From NCBI GenBank assembly GCA_030549495.1, contig JAUIRK010000729.1:58153-122152 (forward strand): 64,000 nt of DNA. Direction: 5' to 3'. Position numbers and translations under genes: made by a program. The notes under the pieces were generated by a model. It did not search any database, was not told where the DNA came from, and was given only the letters and a program-made list of their open reading frames with translations. This document shows, piece after piece, positions 11,010-23,394 of this stretch. The stretch is from Nectonema munidae (lineage: Eukaryota > Nematomorpha > Nectonematoida > Nectonematidae). Numbering within the stretch: position 1 is the stretch's first letter; each line of letters begins with the position of its first letter.

Positions 11010-14000
11010 CAGTACCCCAAGCTGGTAACACACGAACTTTCTCTTATACTGCTATTCGAGAACCAAGCAACCTAAAATTTTTAAACACCTATTTAAATCA
11101 TAGTGGACCATCACATTCTCACTCTAACCTTAGCAAAACCATTACATTTCCAATACCAGAAATGTAAAACACAACCACTGAACGAATAAATGCAAAGCTG
11201 CATCACTCATTTGCGATAACTGCAGCAATCAAAGCCACTCTATATCAGATTGCATTTTTAAAAATGATTCTACAAAAGTTTCATGCTTCAAGTGCCACAA
11301 TCACCATAACGCTACATCCAAACTATGCGAATTCCTAATTCAAAATGGACGACATATCCAAAATCAACACAACCTTCTAATAAGCAAATTCTTTGGCTAA
11401 ATTTTCTTCCCATAAATCTTAACCACTCTAGCGCTGCTTGGGTAAACCTATATAACATTCTAATTTCAAACTCCTTTGATGTTATATCCATTAACGAACC
11501 ATATACAAATCTTTCTTTTAATATGCAAAATTACTTACTATATCACAATTTACCTTTATCCGTTTATTCTGCATGCATCTTCATAAAATCAACCGTTCAC
11601 CAGACACCATTATCACGATTCTCTTCCAACAATTTTACTTTGTTCTTGTACACACCAAACCTCACCCTCTTCTTTTCGCAACCCTTTACTCTCTTCCCTC
11701 ACACTCTGATTTCTCCCAATCACTAACACTTGCAACATCCACACTCCCGTCTACATATCATTTAATTATCTCCACCGATTGCAACGCTCGATCACACATC
11801 TGTGACCACAAAGAAAATCCACGAAGACAACAAGTCATCAATTTCTTATGCTCGAACAACCTATATCTCGCTGACAACTCTAAAAACCCTACATACCAAC
11901 ACTCGTGTAACAACGAACAATACACATCTCACATTGACCTCACAATAACCACTTCAAACACTCTCAATCTAATATCTAATTGGTCAATCTCGTACATCCC
12001 ATCAGCTTCAGATCACTCCTTCATAACATTTCAACTTCTCATAAACACTACAACCATAAAAAACTATAACAAACTTTAAAAAAGAACACCACTCACTGGC
12101 TCACATATCTCAACATCCTCAACAATTCACTCCCAACATTAACATCTCTCTCCTCTCCCACATCCATCGATAAAGCTGCACTATCCCTCAATGATCATGT
12201 TTCACATTCCATCATATCCTCCACTCCTATCAACCCATTTCCTAAAAGAAGACATGCCTATTTCTGGACACCTGAGCTTACTGCATTAAAAAACAATCTG
12301 AAACGCATTATTAAAACCCTACGAAAATCTCCCTCCCCCTCAATCATTTCCATCCATTCTGCTGTTAAAAAAGAATACAAACAGGCAATACTTCAAGCTA
12401 AAAAGAACTCATGGGTTAAATTCAAAAGCTAGAACTCAAACAATCGATGGAACATCATCAATAGTCAACTAAAAAGAAAAAAGATTCTATTCTCAGTGAA
12501 ACAATACTTCCCTGCTCAACCGATCATACCATAGAATACAATACAATACTCCATTTTTAATGATAAGCTTTCCCCTGACTCGACCTCTTCTGTCCTCCCC
12601 TTCCACAACATAACTCGAGATTATGCTAAAAATATCATAGACTCCATCCAAAATCCTACCTTTCCTCCAATCACTCTAAACGAATTAAACTATTCTACAA
12701 TTTATTCTGAGCTTTCAACTCAGCCTGGCATCCTGCCATCATCACAAACATCGCTCGCACATTATTTCCTCCTTACATCATCAAATTTATAAGCTCATAA
12801 CTTTCAAACCGCTGTCTCATTTTCCGACATCGCGCTTCCCTTTGCATCCATAAGCTAACTCTCCCGACTCCCCCAGGAGGAGGTCTCTCTGATATCCTCT
12901 GCTTAGTTCTCTAGCATCCGCTTTTCGATCTGATCTAAACCCACACATATTTATCTCAATGTTTTTAAGATGACATATTATTTACTTTCACTAGCAACTC
13001 TCAACAAAAAAACCTCGCCATATCCTTCTCATTTCTACTAAAGTAATACGAAAGCACACATAAGTGCTTTTCTTTAATTCTATCAAAGCCAGGCTCATTT
13101 AACCCTTCATTTAAATACCACTACTTCTATACCTGCCTCAAAGACTATCAAATATTTATGACTTAACCTCCAGACAAATCTAAAATTTTCAATTCATTTA
13201 AAAAAATATACCAAAAACTCTCAGTCACTCTTGTTTCAATTAAAAGCTCTATCTCTAATAAACGGGGCCTCGGTCTCACTCACACAAAATACATATACTC
13301 ATTTTTAATCCTCCCAGTAATTCAATACGGAATACTTTCATGGGGCATCTTCTTAAAACACCCCACAACCATCCACTTTTTTTTTTTAATAAAATACGCC
13401 GTCTCTACCTACTTCGCATCACCAGCGCATATCATGCTACTTTTACACACTGTCTTAAAATTCTAACAAACACCCTACCATTTCAACTTCAACTCAAAAA
13501 AAGACTATTATTAAGCGCTTCATCTTGAAATACAACAACTTACTTCCCCCTTTCTTCCGATCACACCCACAAAACTACTCTATCTTATTCTTTCAAATCT
13601 ACTCTATTAGCAAAATTCGCACCATATATTGCTAACTGCCTAGTTCATCCCTCTATACATCCATCTCTTTTAACTCACCCATCTGCACAAAATCCATTCA
13701 AAACCTCTATATGCAAAAACAATATTTGCAAAACAATCAATTTCACACTTTCGCTCTAACTCTTCATCAACCTACCTACGTATCTTCACAGAAGTCTCAA
13801 AGAAATCCCTCAGTGTTTCCTTTGCTTACGCCTTCTTCAAATCCTCTTCCACTCGCCCCTTTCACAAACATCGCTCTTGATTAAATCCTCTCCTTTCAAT
13901 CTGCGAAAGTGAAATTATCAGAATTTTACAAGCCTGCACTACGATTACATACAACATTAACTCATCTCTCAACAATCACTTTCCCTCCTTCCAACCTCCT

Positions 14001-14616
14001 TCCTTCATTTTCACATACATCGATGATGGTGCCCTGATAACCTAAAAATACCAGAAAACTCCTTCGTAGACTACTTAACTTCAAACTTACACCTAATCTT
14101 CCACATACCCCTCATCAACTCCCTACCTCTGAAAACCGTTCTAACGCACATTCACTTATCCTCTCTACAACAAAGTCAGATGTCCATATCTTCATCTTAA
14201 AATTCACTAATCTCCTCCTTACCAAACGGGAGCACCCTTACGTCTAACTATTCGTTGGCTATCAGGCCACTGCCTTTGCAAAGCATCAAAGCATATCTCT
14301 TCCGAATTAGTTAGCGAAAATCCATACTATCGTTTCGGATGTGAGGCAATAGAAACGCCATACCATCTCATATTGGCATGTCAGATCTTCTCTTATCATC
14401 GCCAACTCATTGACACATTTGAAACAACTCTCACCACCGTAGAAAAAACCCAATGACAAACTAATCTCCCTCCTTTCATTTTCTATTTTAAATTAAAATC
14501 CGTAACTCCTCCATATTTCTACCAACATCTCTATCTTCCTTAACCAACTCTCAAGCCTACCCGAGCATATCAGCACACGCTGGAAAGTGCTTTGAGATCT
14601 ACCTACCTACCTACCT
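11010..14616 (+). mobile_element. LINE of the R1/Jockey group, broken, (TACC)n tail
   Basis: The plus strand is conspicuously C-rich compared with its surroundings. At 11,190-11,390 an ORF1 tail carries zinc knuckles (CDNCSNQSHSISDC, C-x2-C-x4-H-x4-C, then a second C-x2-C set). ORF2 begins near 11,390: an endonuclease of the R1/I/Jockey kind, with WVNLYNILISNSFDVISINEPY, then STDCNARSHICDHKEN and SDHSFITF (to about 12,050). Reverse transcriptase and RNase H parts to about 14,450 are too damaged to read continuously, though a CHCL-type C-terminal region (HLILACQIF) is visible at about 14,370. The 3' end is GCTGGAAAGTGCTTTGAGAT followed by (CTAC)n at 14,600-14,616. Many frame breaks; an old copy. 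Its 5' end abuts element B. Confidence 0.75.
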
Positions 14617-16253
14617 TATATTTGTTCTAATTATTCAAAATAATTCAAATACTGTCATTTTTGAAATTCCAAAAAATAAAAGGTGCTTTTTTATTGAAAA
14701 AGTTTTGAAATGAACATTTTATAAATCATTTACTATAATATCTTTTTATAAATTTTCATAAAAATTATAATAGCTATTGACGAATTATGTCCAAAAGGGT
14801 TTGAAAACTTATTATTTGTTAAGTATTAACAACTATGTTATTTTTTTTATAAAACGTATATGTATCTCATATGTTTAATTATAATCGAAATTTTTAAGCC
14901 AACTTAAAACTTTAAATTCTCTTTAATTTATAAAAAAATCTGCTGATGATGGAAAAACTAATTTTATTTTTATTTTTTTCTAAAAAACATAAATAATAAG
15001 ATAAACCATAAATAAGTTAAGAATTTTATAGATAGATATGGATTTATATTTTCTATGAAAACTCTTTTTAAGTTATTAAATTTTAAGGTATTATTTTGAA
15101 GTCAATATAATTTAAAAATTTCAGCTTTGTAATTTTTTGATAATTTAAAAATTATGCTATAAATTACAAAATTATTGGAAAATACATTGAAATCTCTAAG
15201 CTTGATTTTCGATCTCTAACACATGTAACTATCTCTAACACTGTCGACCTATTGAAGGTTATTCTTGCAAAAAAAAACATTAAAAATGATAAAATAGTAG
15301 TTTTTTTATATTCCTTTTTGCTCTAATGTTTATAATGAAATAATGGCGAACACTAAGTGTAAAATTTTGGAATTAAAATCTCATTTTTCATAATAATTTT
15401 TTATCAGGAACAACCTTTTAATAAATTTTGGTTACTTTTAAAAGACAAATTCGTATTATTTGTCTCATTAATCTTTTCCTTGTATATTACATATTACTTA
15501 ATTACTAGCATGGATTGCGATGTTCTATAAGAGCTAATGCCAATGCCAAACTTATAAAATTCATGATTTTCACAATACTGATTTACAGAGAAATAGATGA
15601 TTCACATTGGCATCTTTCAATAATCAAGTAAGAAGAAATATAAACACAATACAATGAAACAAGTGTGAGCGTATCCGAGAAATATTACAGTTATATCAAA
15701 GAATGTTATAAGTTGAAATAAACTATAGAAATGTGAATTGGATAAATGGAATATCAAAACTGTCAAATCAATCTCTTTACTTAACGATTTTGCATATAAA
15801 CAAACATCGGGTATATTTTTTAATTTCAATCACTATGTTTATCTTTCAATTCTTATTCACTTCATTTTTCACACACGAATGATATAAAGAGAATAGCTAT
15901 ATCGACATCTTTATGGGCTGGCTTGAAAAAGCTTCACATAATTTCAATAAGGCTTTTATGACTTGAATATGACAAATTATATCGGTCTAAATGCACTACT
16001 GATATATTTTATTAAAAATCGTATAGTCATTATATGAGTATTATTTTTTCCATTTTTTAATATAAAACGCTTTTCTGATGCTTGTAATAGAAAGAGTAAA
16101 AATATAATTTTATTCAAATATAGAATATAAAAGCTCTGCTCAAAAAATGGGCTAAATGTGAAAGATTTACCGATGCTGATTAAATATATAAGCCTGATTC
16201 ATCGATACTTCAATACCAAGTTTTTCTGACCTTTAACCATAAGTTCACATTTG
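14617..16253. other. Intergenic, nothing recognised
   Basis: Strongly AT-rich sequence with short open frames only. None has a recognisable domain or amino-acid pattern. Confidence 0.5.
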
Positions 16254-16261
16254 GATGAGGT

Positions 16262-16415
16262 CAGTAGTGGGATTCAGCCGGTTCGAACGGTTTGTTAGAA
16301 CCGTCTCACGTAATTTTGTTGATTGGAAAATTATCAAAATTGATCTGTTTATTTGCTGACAAATTTGACTTTTTGTAACAGAACCGGCCGACAAAAAATT
16401 CGAATCCCACTACTG
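16262..16415. mobile_element. hAT MITE, 154 bp, with intact 8-bp target duplication
   Basis: The left end is CAGTAGTGGGATTC and the right end is the inverse GAATCCCACTACTG, a perfect 14-bp terminal repeat. The octamer GATGAGGT is directly repeated immediately outside (16254-16261 and 16416-16423), which is the hAT signature. Inside, AGCCGGTTCGAACGGTT and AGAACCGGCCG make further palindromic sequence. The perfect flanking duplication and ends suggest a relatively recent insertion. No coding capacity. Confidence 0.9.
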
Positions 16416-16423
16416 GATGAGGT

Positions 16424-18290
16424 ACATAGAAGTGAAACTTTGGCGGCTTGCAACAACAATTTATTAAATGCCAAGCACTTTCACAAAATTAGTGTAACAT
16501 TTTAGAATAGAAAGACAATAATACAACAAAAATGCATCCTATCTTTAAATTCATTCTAATTTGCTATTTGAAACACATTATTATTCATTTATATCTAGAT
16601 AGGCTGTTTATATTTTATTCAAATTCATCATGATCTTTTTGCAATGAAAATTTGTGTAAAATGTAGAATTCATTTTCGTTCCAATTAAACCGTCAAAACC
16701 TAGCCAATTGTTACACCTAACATTAAAGAAGCCAAGAAATGGGCTTATTTTTTCAAAATGTTAATACTTAAAGACCTGTGTAATTTTTTTTGTCCTAAGA
16801 CTTTAACGTTTACGAAACTTTTTGATGGCTTACTAGTTTTTGCAATCATATATATTGTATAAAATATGTTGCCTTATGTGACTTAAACCTAGTCAAATAT
16901 TGTTTTTCTATAAATCATAATATATATTCAATTTCTATCAGATCAGTGTGATATTTATTAATAAGAACTTATGACTAATTTACTAGTAAAATAGTTTTAC
17001 CAATAATTAGGATATTTAAATGATTTACTAAGTATGACAGACCATCCAACTAACTAACGATCTCTAAAAATATTAAATAACTGTTTAGCTCATTTAGTAA
17101 CAACGTTTCAAAATGGAACTCAGTAATGTCAGATGGACTTCAGTAATCTCTTTAATTCTTTTCAAAACAAGAGTTCGTCTGTGTTTCCTTGGAAACATTA
17201 GTACTAAATGGGTTAAATAATAATTAACCAATAATCAAAAGCACAATCTATCACCAAAAATTCACAATTCACTATGACATCTTTCGTACCACAGTATTAA
17301 GTTTATAAAAATAATAAATAAGAATTTAAAAAACGCTGCTTCTACTCAGTTTTGCCAGATCCTTTAATTTTTCCTAAAATTTGTTACGTTTATGAATTTT
17401 TCTTAAATTTTTAATTTTTGGATTATGCAAAAATTTTTAAGTTTTGTAAAATTTCACCTTTCATTAGATAGTTGAAATAAACAGGGACAGTTTTTTTAAT
17501 TCTTATTTATTTATTTTATACACGTAAAATTGGCGTACAGAAATGTCTTAGTCATTTTGCATCGTTATTTTTATGTAAAATATTTCAAGTTTGTTTTATC
17601 AAATAATTTTATAACTCAAAAGAAGTTTTTTTTATCATTTACAATTTTTTCCTTGTCATCTCTTAAAATTACTTAGAATTATCACGAGTCTATATTCATA
17701 TCAAATTAAATATAAGATACCGCCTCCTTTAGTCTCATATCAGTTCTTTCAAATACACACCATAACTACGTCCGTCCAAATTTATACTTCGTCTAAGCGC
17801 CTCCATAGTTCTACCCCTCTTAGGATTACGAATCTCGTAAAAATGAAAAACAGCTAACAAGAACTTTTTAAAAAACATTATTTAAATTTTCGAATGAACA
17901 GCGGCATTCTTATCAAAAATAAATACATAAATGAAAGAAAAGTAGTGGGAAGTTATAGGTGATGCAATTACTCTCAAAGTAACATGCGAAATTTGGTGCC
18001 ATGTGTATACAGTAAGTTACAGCTCTTTTATTCAAACCCAGGTAAAATTTGTAAATTTTATAAAAAGTCAACGATGGCCTTGAAAGCTCAGTATTTTTCA
18101 GCGGTGACGCTTATCAAAAAGACCATTCTAAGCCGATATTCTAAACTCAAATTTTTAAAGCATTTCTTTTTTAAGGAAATTTTTCAAGTGTGATGCTGAA
18201 TTATTATTTGTAGTCATATCACACTAAAGTGGATTCACGCTGTTATTTGATGAAAATACGAATAATTTTCTATTCTACTATTTGTTTATT
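16424..18290. other. Intergenic upstream of ACTR10, nothing else recognised
   Basis: AT-rich. The promoter of ACTR10 must lie near its right end, but no core promoter element could be assigned with confidence. The short open frame at about 17,984-18,193 has no family resemblance. Confidence 0.4.
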
Positions 18291-18292
18291 TT

Positions 18293-18294
18293 AG
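18293..18294 (+). other. Candidate 3' splice acceptor in the ACTR10 leader
   Basis: A pyrimidine-rich run, TTTGTTTATTTTAG, ends 54 bases before the ATG at 18349. It could be the acceptor of a 5'UTR intron or of a trans-spliced leader. No donor was assigned. Confidence 0.35.
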
Positions 18295-18348
18295 CCTTTT
18301 TTGCATGTTCAAGAAGAGTGTCTTAAATCAAGAATGTAAGCACATTTG

Positions 18349-19455
18349 ATGGCACTATCAGAGTTCACCTATCACAATAGAGCTAAGTATGTAATAGAGA
18401 TAGGTAATGAATTCACGAAGTGTGGTGTTTCTGGCTGTTTATATCCTTTCTTCTTGCTAAGAACTCAATTTGTTGGTGCAAAGTCTTTAACGTATCAACT
18501 CAAAGATCTTTTTCATCTTTCTGACGAGAACCTAGCTTACGAAGCCTTGATCCTTTTTTTCGATGAAATTTTCTACAAGTTATTGCTTGGAGATCCCAAG
18601 TCAAAGAATATTGTGATAATTGAAGATCTATTCTGGCCAGTTAAATCTAGGAATCTTATTGCTAAGCTACTTTTTACACAGTACGGCGTGACCTCGCTCC
18701 TCTTTATCCCCACTGCCTTATCCGCGTATACAACACTCGCCGTTGATACAGCTATCGTCGTTGATATAGGTTATGAATCGAGCACAATAACTCCTGTTGC
18801 ACATGGCTCACTATTGCTTGATTGTGCATGCGAATTTCCTTTTGCTTTAAAAGCTATTGAATCTCAATTGATTTCTAAGTTGAAAGCGAGATATCCTGGA
18901 CACCAACTAAATCATAAGAAAGAGGATGTACAATCTCTTATACGAAATTGTTGTTTCGTATCAAGTGTGAAGAGAATGCAGAAACTTAAGCAGAATCAAG
19001 AAGACAAGCTATGCCCAGATGTTGATTGTTCTACTGTTTTTGGGCAGAAAATTGTGTTATTAGGCTTGGAGCGAGAAACAATATGTGAAGTTCTTTTCCA
19101 ACCCAATCTGGATGGCATTTCTCTTCAAAGCAGTATCTTGCTCTCTATTTCTAATTCTCCGATTGACTACAGGAAGGAGTTGATGCAAAATATATTCATC
19201 ATTGGCGGTACGTCAAGTTTGCCGGGCTTAAAAAGTAGATTAAAAGAAGAACTTAAGATGTGTGTGCTTGATCAATTTTCAGATTTCTTTCCCATCAAAA
19301 ATTTACATTTCCACAGTGTTGATATTAAGTCAAACTGCGTTTCTTGGGTAGGAGGTTCAATTCTTTCAAATCTTGATATTTTCGTATCCAGAGGCGTTAG
19401 CAAAGAAAATTTTGCTTCAACTGAACATGTACCTGATTGGAGTGATATATGCTAA
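18349..19455 (+). CDS. ACTR10: Actin-related protein 10 (Arp11), dynactin pointed-end subunit
   Basis: ACTR10/Arp11 caps the pointed end of the Arp1 filament in dynactin, with p62, p25 and p27, and helps link dynein to cargo. The 368-residue protein has an actin fold. The first phosphate loop is VIEIGNEFTKCGVSG (about residues 15-29), the second is VVDIGYESSTITPV (about 137-150), and the adenosine-side loop is IIGGTSSLPG (about 284-293). The stretch NCVSWVGGSI...RGVSKENF...HVPDW near the end is characteristic of ACTR10 rather than actin or Arp1. FVSSVKRMQKL (about 203-213) matches the family's CFVSDLKRG region. It is shorter than vertebrate ACTR10 (about 417 residues), mainly through shorter N- and C-termini and loops. 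I chose ATG 18349; the preceding TTG is not needed. The gene is a single exon, and a poly(A) signal candidate begins three bases after the stop codon. Confidence 0.93.
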   Translation: MALSEFTYHNRAKYVIEIGNEFTKCGVSGCLYPFFLLRTQFVGAKSLTYQLKDLFHLSDENLAYEALILFFDEIFYKLLLGDPKSKNIVIIEDLFWPVKSRNLIAKLLFTQYGVTSLLFIPTALSAYTTLAVDTAIVVDIGYESSTITPVAHGSLLLDCACEFPFALKAIESQLISKLKARYPGHQLNHKKEDVQSLIRNCCFVSSVKRMQKLKQNQEDKLCPDVDCSTVFGQKIVLLGLERETICEVLFQPNLDGISLQSSILLSISNSPIDYRKELMQNIFIIGGTSSLPGLKSRLKEELKMCVLDQFSDFFPIKNLHFHSVDIKSNCVSWVGGSILSNLDIFVSRGVSKENFASTEHVPDWSDIC

Positions 19456-19458
19456 CTT

Positions 19459-19464
19459 AATAAA
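19459..19464 (+). terminator. Poly(A) signal candidate of ACTR10 (AATAAA)
   Basis: AATAAA starts three bases after the TAA stop at 19453-19455. It is followed by T-rich sequence, so the 3'UTR would be only about 20-30 bases. Confidence 0.5.
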
Positions 19465-19740
19465 TTTTACTTATTTTCATAATTTGTTTTACATTTTTAA
19501 AACTATTTTTACTATTGAGCATCGTTTTTTACGGGTATCTACCAATTTCTTAATAGAATAGCTTTCAAACAGGAAGCTGGATATACGATGATATTTTTAT
19601 CATTTATATGTATTATTCAGAAGTAAATACTGAACGAGGAGATAGCTTAAAGACGAAATATAGAAATAAAATTTTTTTTTGAAAAAAATTACTAAAATTT
19701 AAAATCAAAAAATTTTCGAACTTTTGTGTGACATTTTTAA

Positions 19741-21587
19741 TGTTCCCAAAATGGGAACGTTAGACAGTTCAGTATGTTTTTAAAAAATTCAATTAAAATC
19801 CAAATTTTCAACGAAAACTTTATACAAATAAAATTTTGAAAATTAATAAAAAGAAGTATCACTTGACGTGATAGGCGTCAAAACATTTTTTATGCAGTCT
19901 TTTTCCACATTTCAAACAACAAATCCGCGTGTTTTTCATTCAAAATACACATATTCCTTGGTTTATATCACCTAAATAGTGATTTATTTAATCATATCTT
20001 ACTGATTTGGGGACTGGGGCATTATAGCCACCTTTTTCTTTCAGTTTCAGCTTTCAAAAGATAACTAATTATTTCTTTTCTGAATTCTAAATGAGATATC
20101 TTAGAATTTTGATTTATTATCTTAAAAAAAATTCAAAAGAAGCCACTACGGATAAGTTTATTGTGTGTGAAAATAAATTCCAGCACAATTTTTTAGATCT
20201 CAATGTAGGTCTATATGATGAAAGACGATCACATTGATCTACTCCACTCATACCAGTATTGTGCATTTTTACAATATATGGTTATAGAATCGTTGTCCTT
20301 TTTTCGGATTTTGATCTTCTTTCAGCTTTGCCTATAGGAGATAACCCGTAATAGTTGCTTGCTAAAGTAACCACTGAGATATCTTTCCATTTCAAGCAAA
20401 AAACAACACCGTCTGAACGATAATCAAGCTGTCCACGTTCATTCTTCTTCAATTCTTTAGAGTCCAACAAAGGGCATTTTGCTGTTCTATTTTCCCTTAT
20501 TGTACCACACGCTCTTATGTTTTTTGAAGCTATATCCGATAAAATAGAATAGCTTGTAAAAAAATTGTCAAAAAAGACCACATGTCTATTTGGTTCTTTT
20601 ATAATTTATAGGCTCAAGCATTTTCTGGACAACATCGAAAGCAAAAGGTCTAATTCTTTTATTTTCTTTTTCGCAATATATTGAAAAATTATATGCAAAT
20701 CCGTTACTATTGCACATCATCCATGTTTTGTATCCAAACTTGATGGTCTTGTTTTTTTTATAAGTTGTTTTGCGCTGTGCAGACCTCTATATGGAAGCAT
20801 ACATTCATCAACGCTTAAAAACTTTTGGAAAATTCCAAATTGTTGACATTATTTTTTCAACATATCTAAAAAGGTTTCACCATGGCGAGTTTTGAATTAC
20901 ATAAGTTTTGATTGTCAGCAAGATGAATGTATTTTTTAATTTTTTTAAAATTATCTCTGGACATTGTTTTAGAGAACAAATCATTGGTGGGCCAACAATC
21001 TGAAGGAAGCACGTGAATACCACTTAGAAGAATCAACACTAAAAACTTACGAATTTCATTTTCATTTGTCTTGAAATTTGGGTCATTTTTGTCTCTTCTT
21101 GCATACAAATTTGTTTGTTCAACAATGTGATTAAGCATTTCATGTGTAAAAAAAGTTCAAATATTTCATGAGCATCTTTTCCCATGTGGTGTTGTCCAAT
21201 TTTTTCAGCAACAAAACAATGAGCTTGTAGTGATAAATCTTTTTTATCCCAATCATTCTTCATAAAAAATTACTCTCGTCTTTCATTACCTCTAATTCAC
21301 CACAAACTTCCTTTGGCATCGTTTCTTCTAACAAAATATCATCATCATATTCTTCTTCACTTTCCTTTGCTTTTTCATTTTCAGGAGGAACAATGACAAG
21401 AGATAACTTTCATCTTTTGTGTCTTCAATATACTCCAGAGCACTATCAAGAAATTAAAATTTTTCGTTTGCAAAACTCATAATTTTTAAAAGTATAAAAA
21501 ATATAATAAATATTTCACAAAACAATGCTATAAAAATTTTTAGTCAGTTTGACTACTGAAGTGACTTACGTTCCCATTTTGGGAACA
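19741..21587 (-). mobile_element. piggyBac element, traceable end to end, transposase broken
   Basis: Both ends carry the same inverted repeat, starting TGTTCCCAAAATGGGAACGT and continuing through TTCAGTA. They include the perfect palindrome GTTCCCAAAATGGGAAC at 19742-19758 and near 21570-21586. TTAA precedes the left end (19737-19740); the right flank is a one-base variant (TAAA). The minus strand reads as a piggyBac transposase: an N-terminal acidic region near 21,480, then IRKFLVLILLSGIHVLPSDCW (about 20,990-21,060). Next come the catalytic-Asp motif FFDNFFTS (about 20,560-20,580) with RACGTIRENR, the GVDQCDRL block (about 20,230) and a Cys/His-rich C-terminus (RICCLKCGKRLHKKC, about 19,890-19,930). 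Several frame breaks and stops separate these parts, so it is inactive. At 1847 bp it is close to the expected full length. Confidence 0.88.
20225..21263 (-). pseudogene. piggyBac transposase remnant (core)
   Basis: This is the DDE_Tnp_1_7-type core of the piggyBac element described for 19741-21587. The longest intact pieces are 99 residues (20282-20581; DNFFTS, GTIRENR and VVTLASNYYG with the WKDISVV block) and 90 residues (20866-21138; N-terminal helical part). The middle piece (about 20,590-20,860) is in other frames and keeps KFGYKTWMMCNSNG. At least four breaks are visible across the coding region. Confidence 0.85.
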
Positions 21588-23390
21588 TAAAAGTTATATA
21601 TAAAAAAGCTTTATGTAAATTTAATTTTTTTTTAAATGCGAAGTCAAATTTTTTGCACAACTAACTCTTGATCATTTGTAATTCAGAAGTAAAAAAGCGT
21701 TTATTTCAAATCTAAAAAAAAATATATTTCAGACATTTTATTTTTTTGATTGTGCTCTTTTTTTATTAGATTAATTAAAATTAGTACACAACCCGCCGAT
21801 GTTAAATAAGTATGCAGTAAAGCATATTTCTAGTTTTTACCTGAGTACTTTAAATATATTTTCTTTCCAATAACCAAAAATATTTTTTTTTAAATTATGG
21901 CGTAAAATGGGTTAAGGGTAAAGAAGTTAACATCAATAGTATTAAAGATATTGATAAATACAAATAGTTTAATTTAGTGCAATGTAATAAGAATTGATCT
22001 CAGACATTTTTTCATCTAGCGCAGTGGTTCTTAACCTTTTTTCTATAATTCCCCATTTTTTAGTGAGCAAACTCTCAATTTCCTACCACAGTAATCGTTC
22101 ACTAAAAAAAATTAATTTTAACCTATTCAGTGTTTAGTGGGTAAATATACATTTTGCTTTTTTGTGTCATTTTACAAACTCGAAATTTTTCTCGAACATT
22201 TGTTGAGTATAGATAAAAATGATATTTTGAAAATATTTTTTATGATTTCAAAATTTTGAGAATACTTGGGCAAGATTTTTTCCCACAACGGTTATGGATT
22301 TTTGTAGAAATAAAAATTATTGTGCAGTTTATATAGCCATGAATAGTATATATCATTTTGTCATTTTTTTTAAATAATTAGCAAGATGAACGAACGTGGG
22401 AGCACGGTGCTCGAATATTTGCTAGAATTTGATAGCGAAAAAGGTAGACCAGATAAAGTTATAAAACTAAAATTTGTGTATTGTATGATTATAGTTGCAA
22501 AAGCTACTAAGATCAGACAAACTTAAAAAAATATTCTCTCACCAGGACAACAAGAACTTTTACTGCAGTAATAGCAATCTGATCACTATCTTCCCTTCTT
22601 TTGTAATACTTAAATCCTTCATGAAACATTTTCAAATAAAGGTATATTGTTAAATTAATATTTTACAACTAAATCTATAAGATTTAATAGTATATCTTAA
22701 ATTATATCTAATATTTATAGTATATAAAAAAATAATATGATTATAAATAGAATTAATGTTAAAAATGTGAATTATAAATATATATAAAAGTGAGTTTTTG
22801 CATTTGTGTTTGTGAATGGTTTGTGAGTATAATTAGTTATAGAAAAATGTAGAGTGAGGAAAATAATAGTTGCGAGAGACACGAGAGAGAAGTGATAAGG
22901 AAAATATTAGTTGCGAAAGAAACAAGTGAAAAGCTTGATGAGGAAGATAAGTAAAATGAGTGGAAAGATATCGAGTGGTAGTGTGAAAGCGAATGATTAA
23001 AAGTAAGAAATATCTTAGCTTTCATGTGTTTTCATTCATAACTAGATTATATCTCTAATGTGGATGGCGAAAAGTGTGTATTGATTGATGAATGATGATA
23101 GTGCTGTGTGTGCTTACGCCAACTTATATGCACTGGGCTCATTGCTGAATGTGTGTGTGTGTGCGTGTTCCAAGATATGGATGGAGAAGTGATTTTTTTA
23201 TGTTTGGCATATTGGAAATGCTCAGTGTGATGCTATAGTAGTTACTTTCATGTTTTGTCGGGAATTTTAAAATATTGACTTTTTAGGCGACACAAACGGA
23301 TGGAATTCCCCACTTAGTCACATCACCGGTTAAGAAAGACTGATTTGCTTATTATGAACAAAGTGCACTGAACAATGTCTTCAATGAAAG
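21588..23390. other. Intergenic with one solo hAT-like terminus
   Basis: AT-rich sequence. At 22,022 the sequence CAGTGGTTCTTAACCTTTTT resembles a hAT terminal repeat, but I found no inverse partner, so it is probably a decayed element. A short (GT)n run lies at 23,151-23,167. No gene recognised. Confidence 0.4.
22022..22060. mobile_element. Solo hAT-like terminal repeat
   Basis: It begins CAGTGGTTCTTAACC, a pattern seen at the ends of many hAT elements. No second end and no target duplication could be found. Confidence 0.3.
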
Positions 23391-23394
23391 TCGG

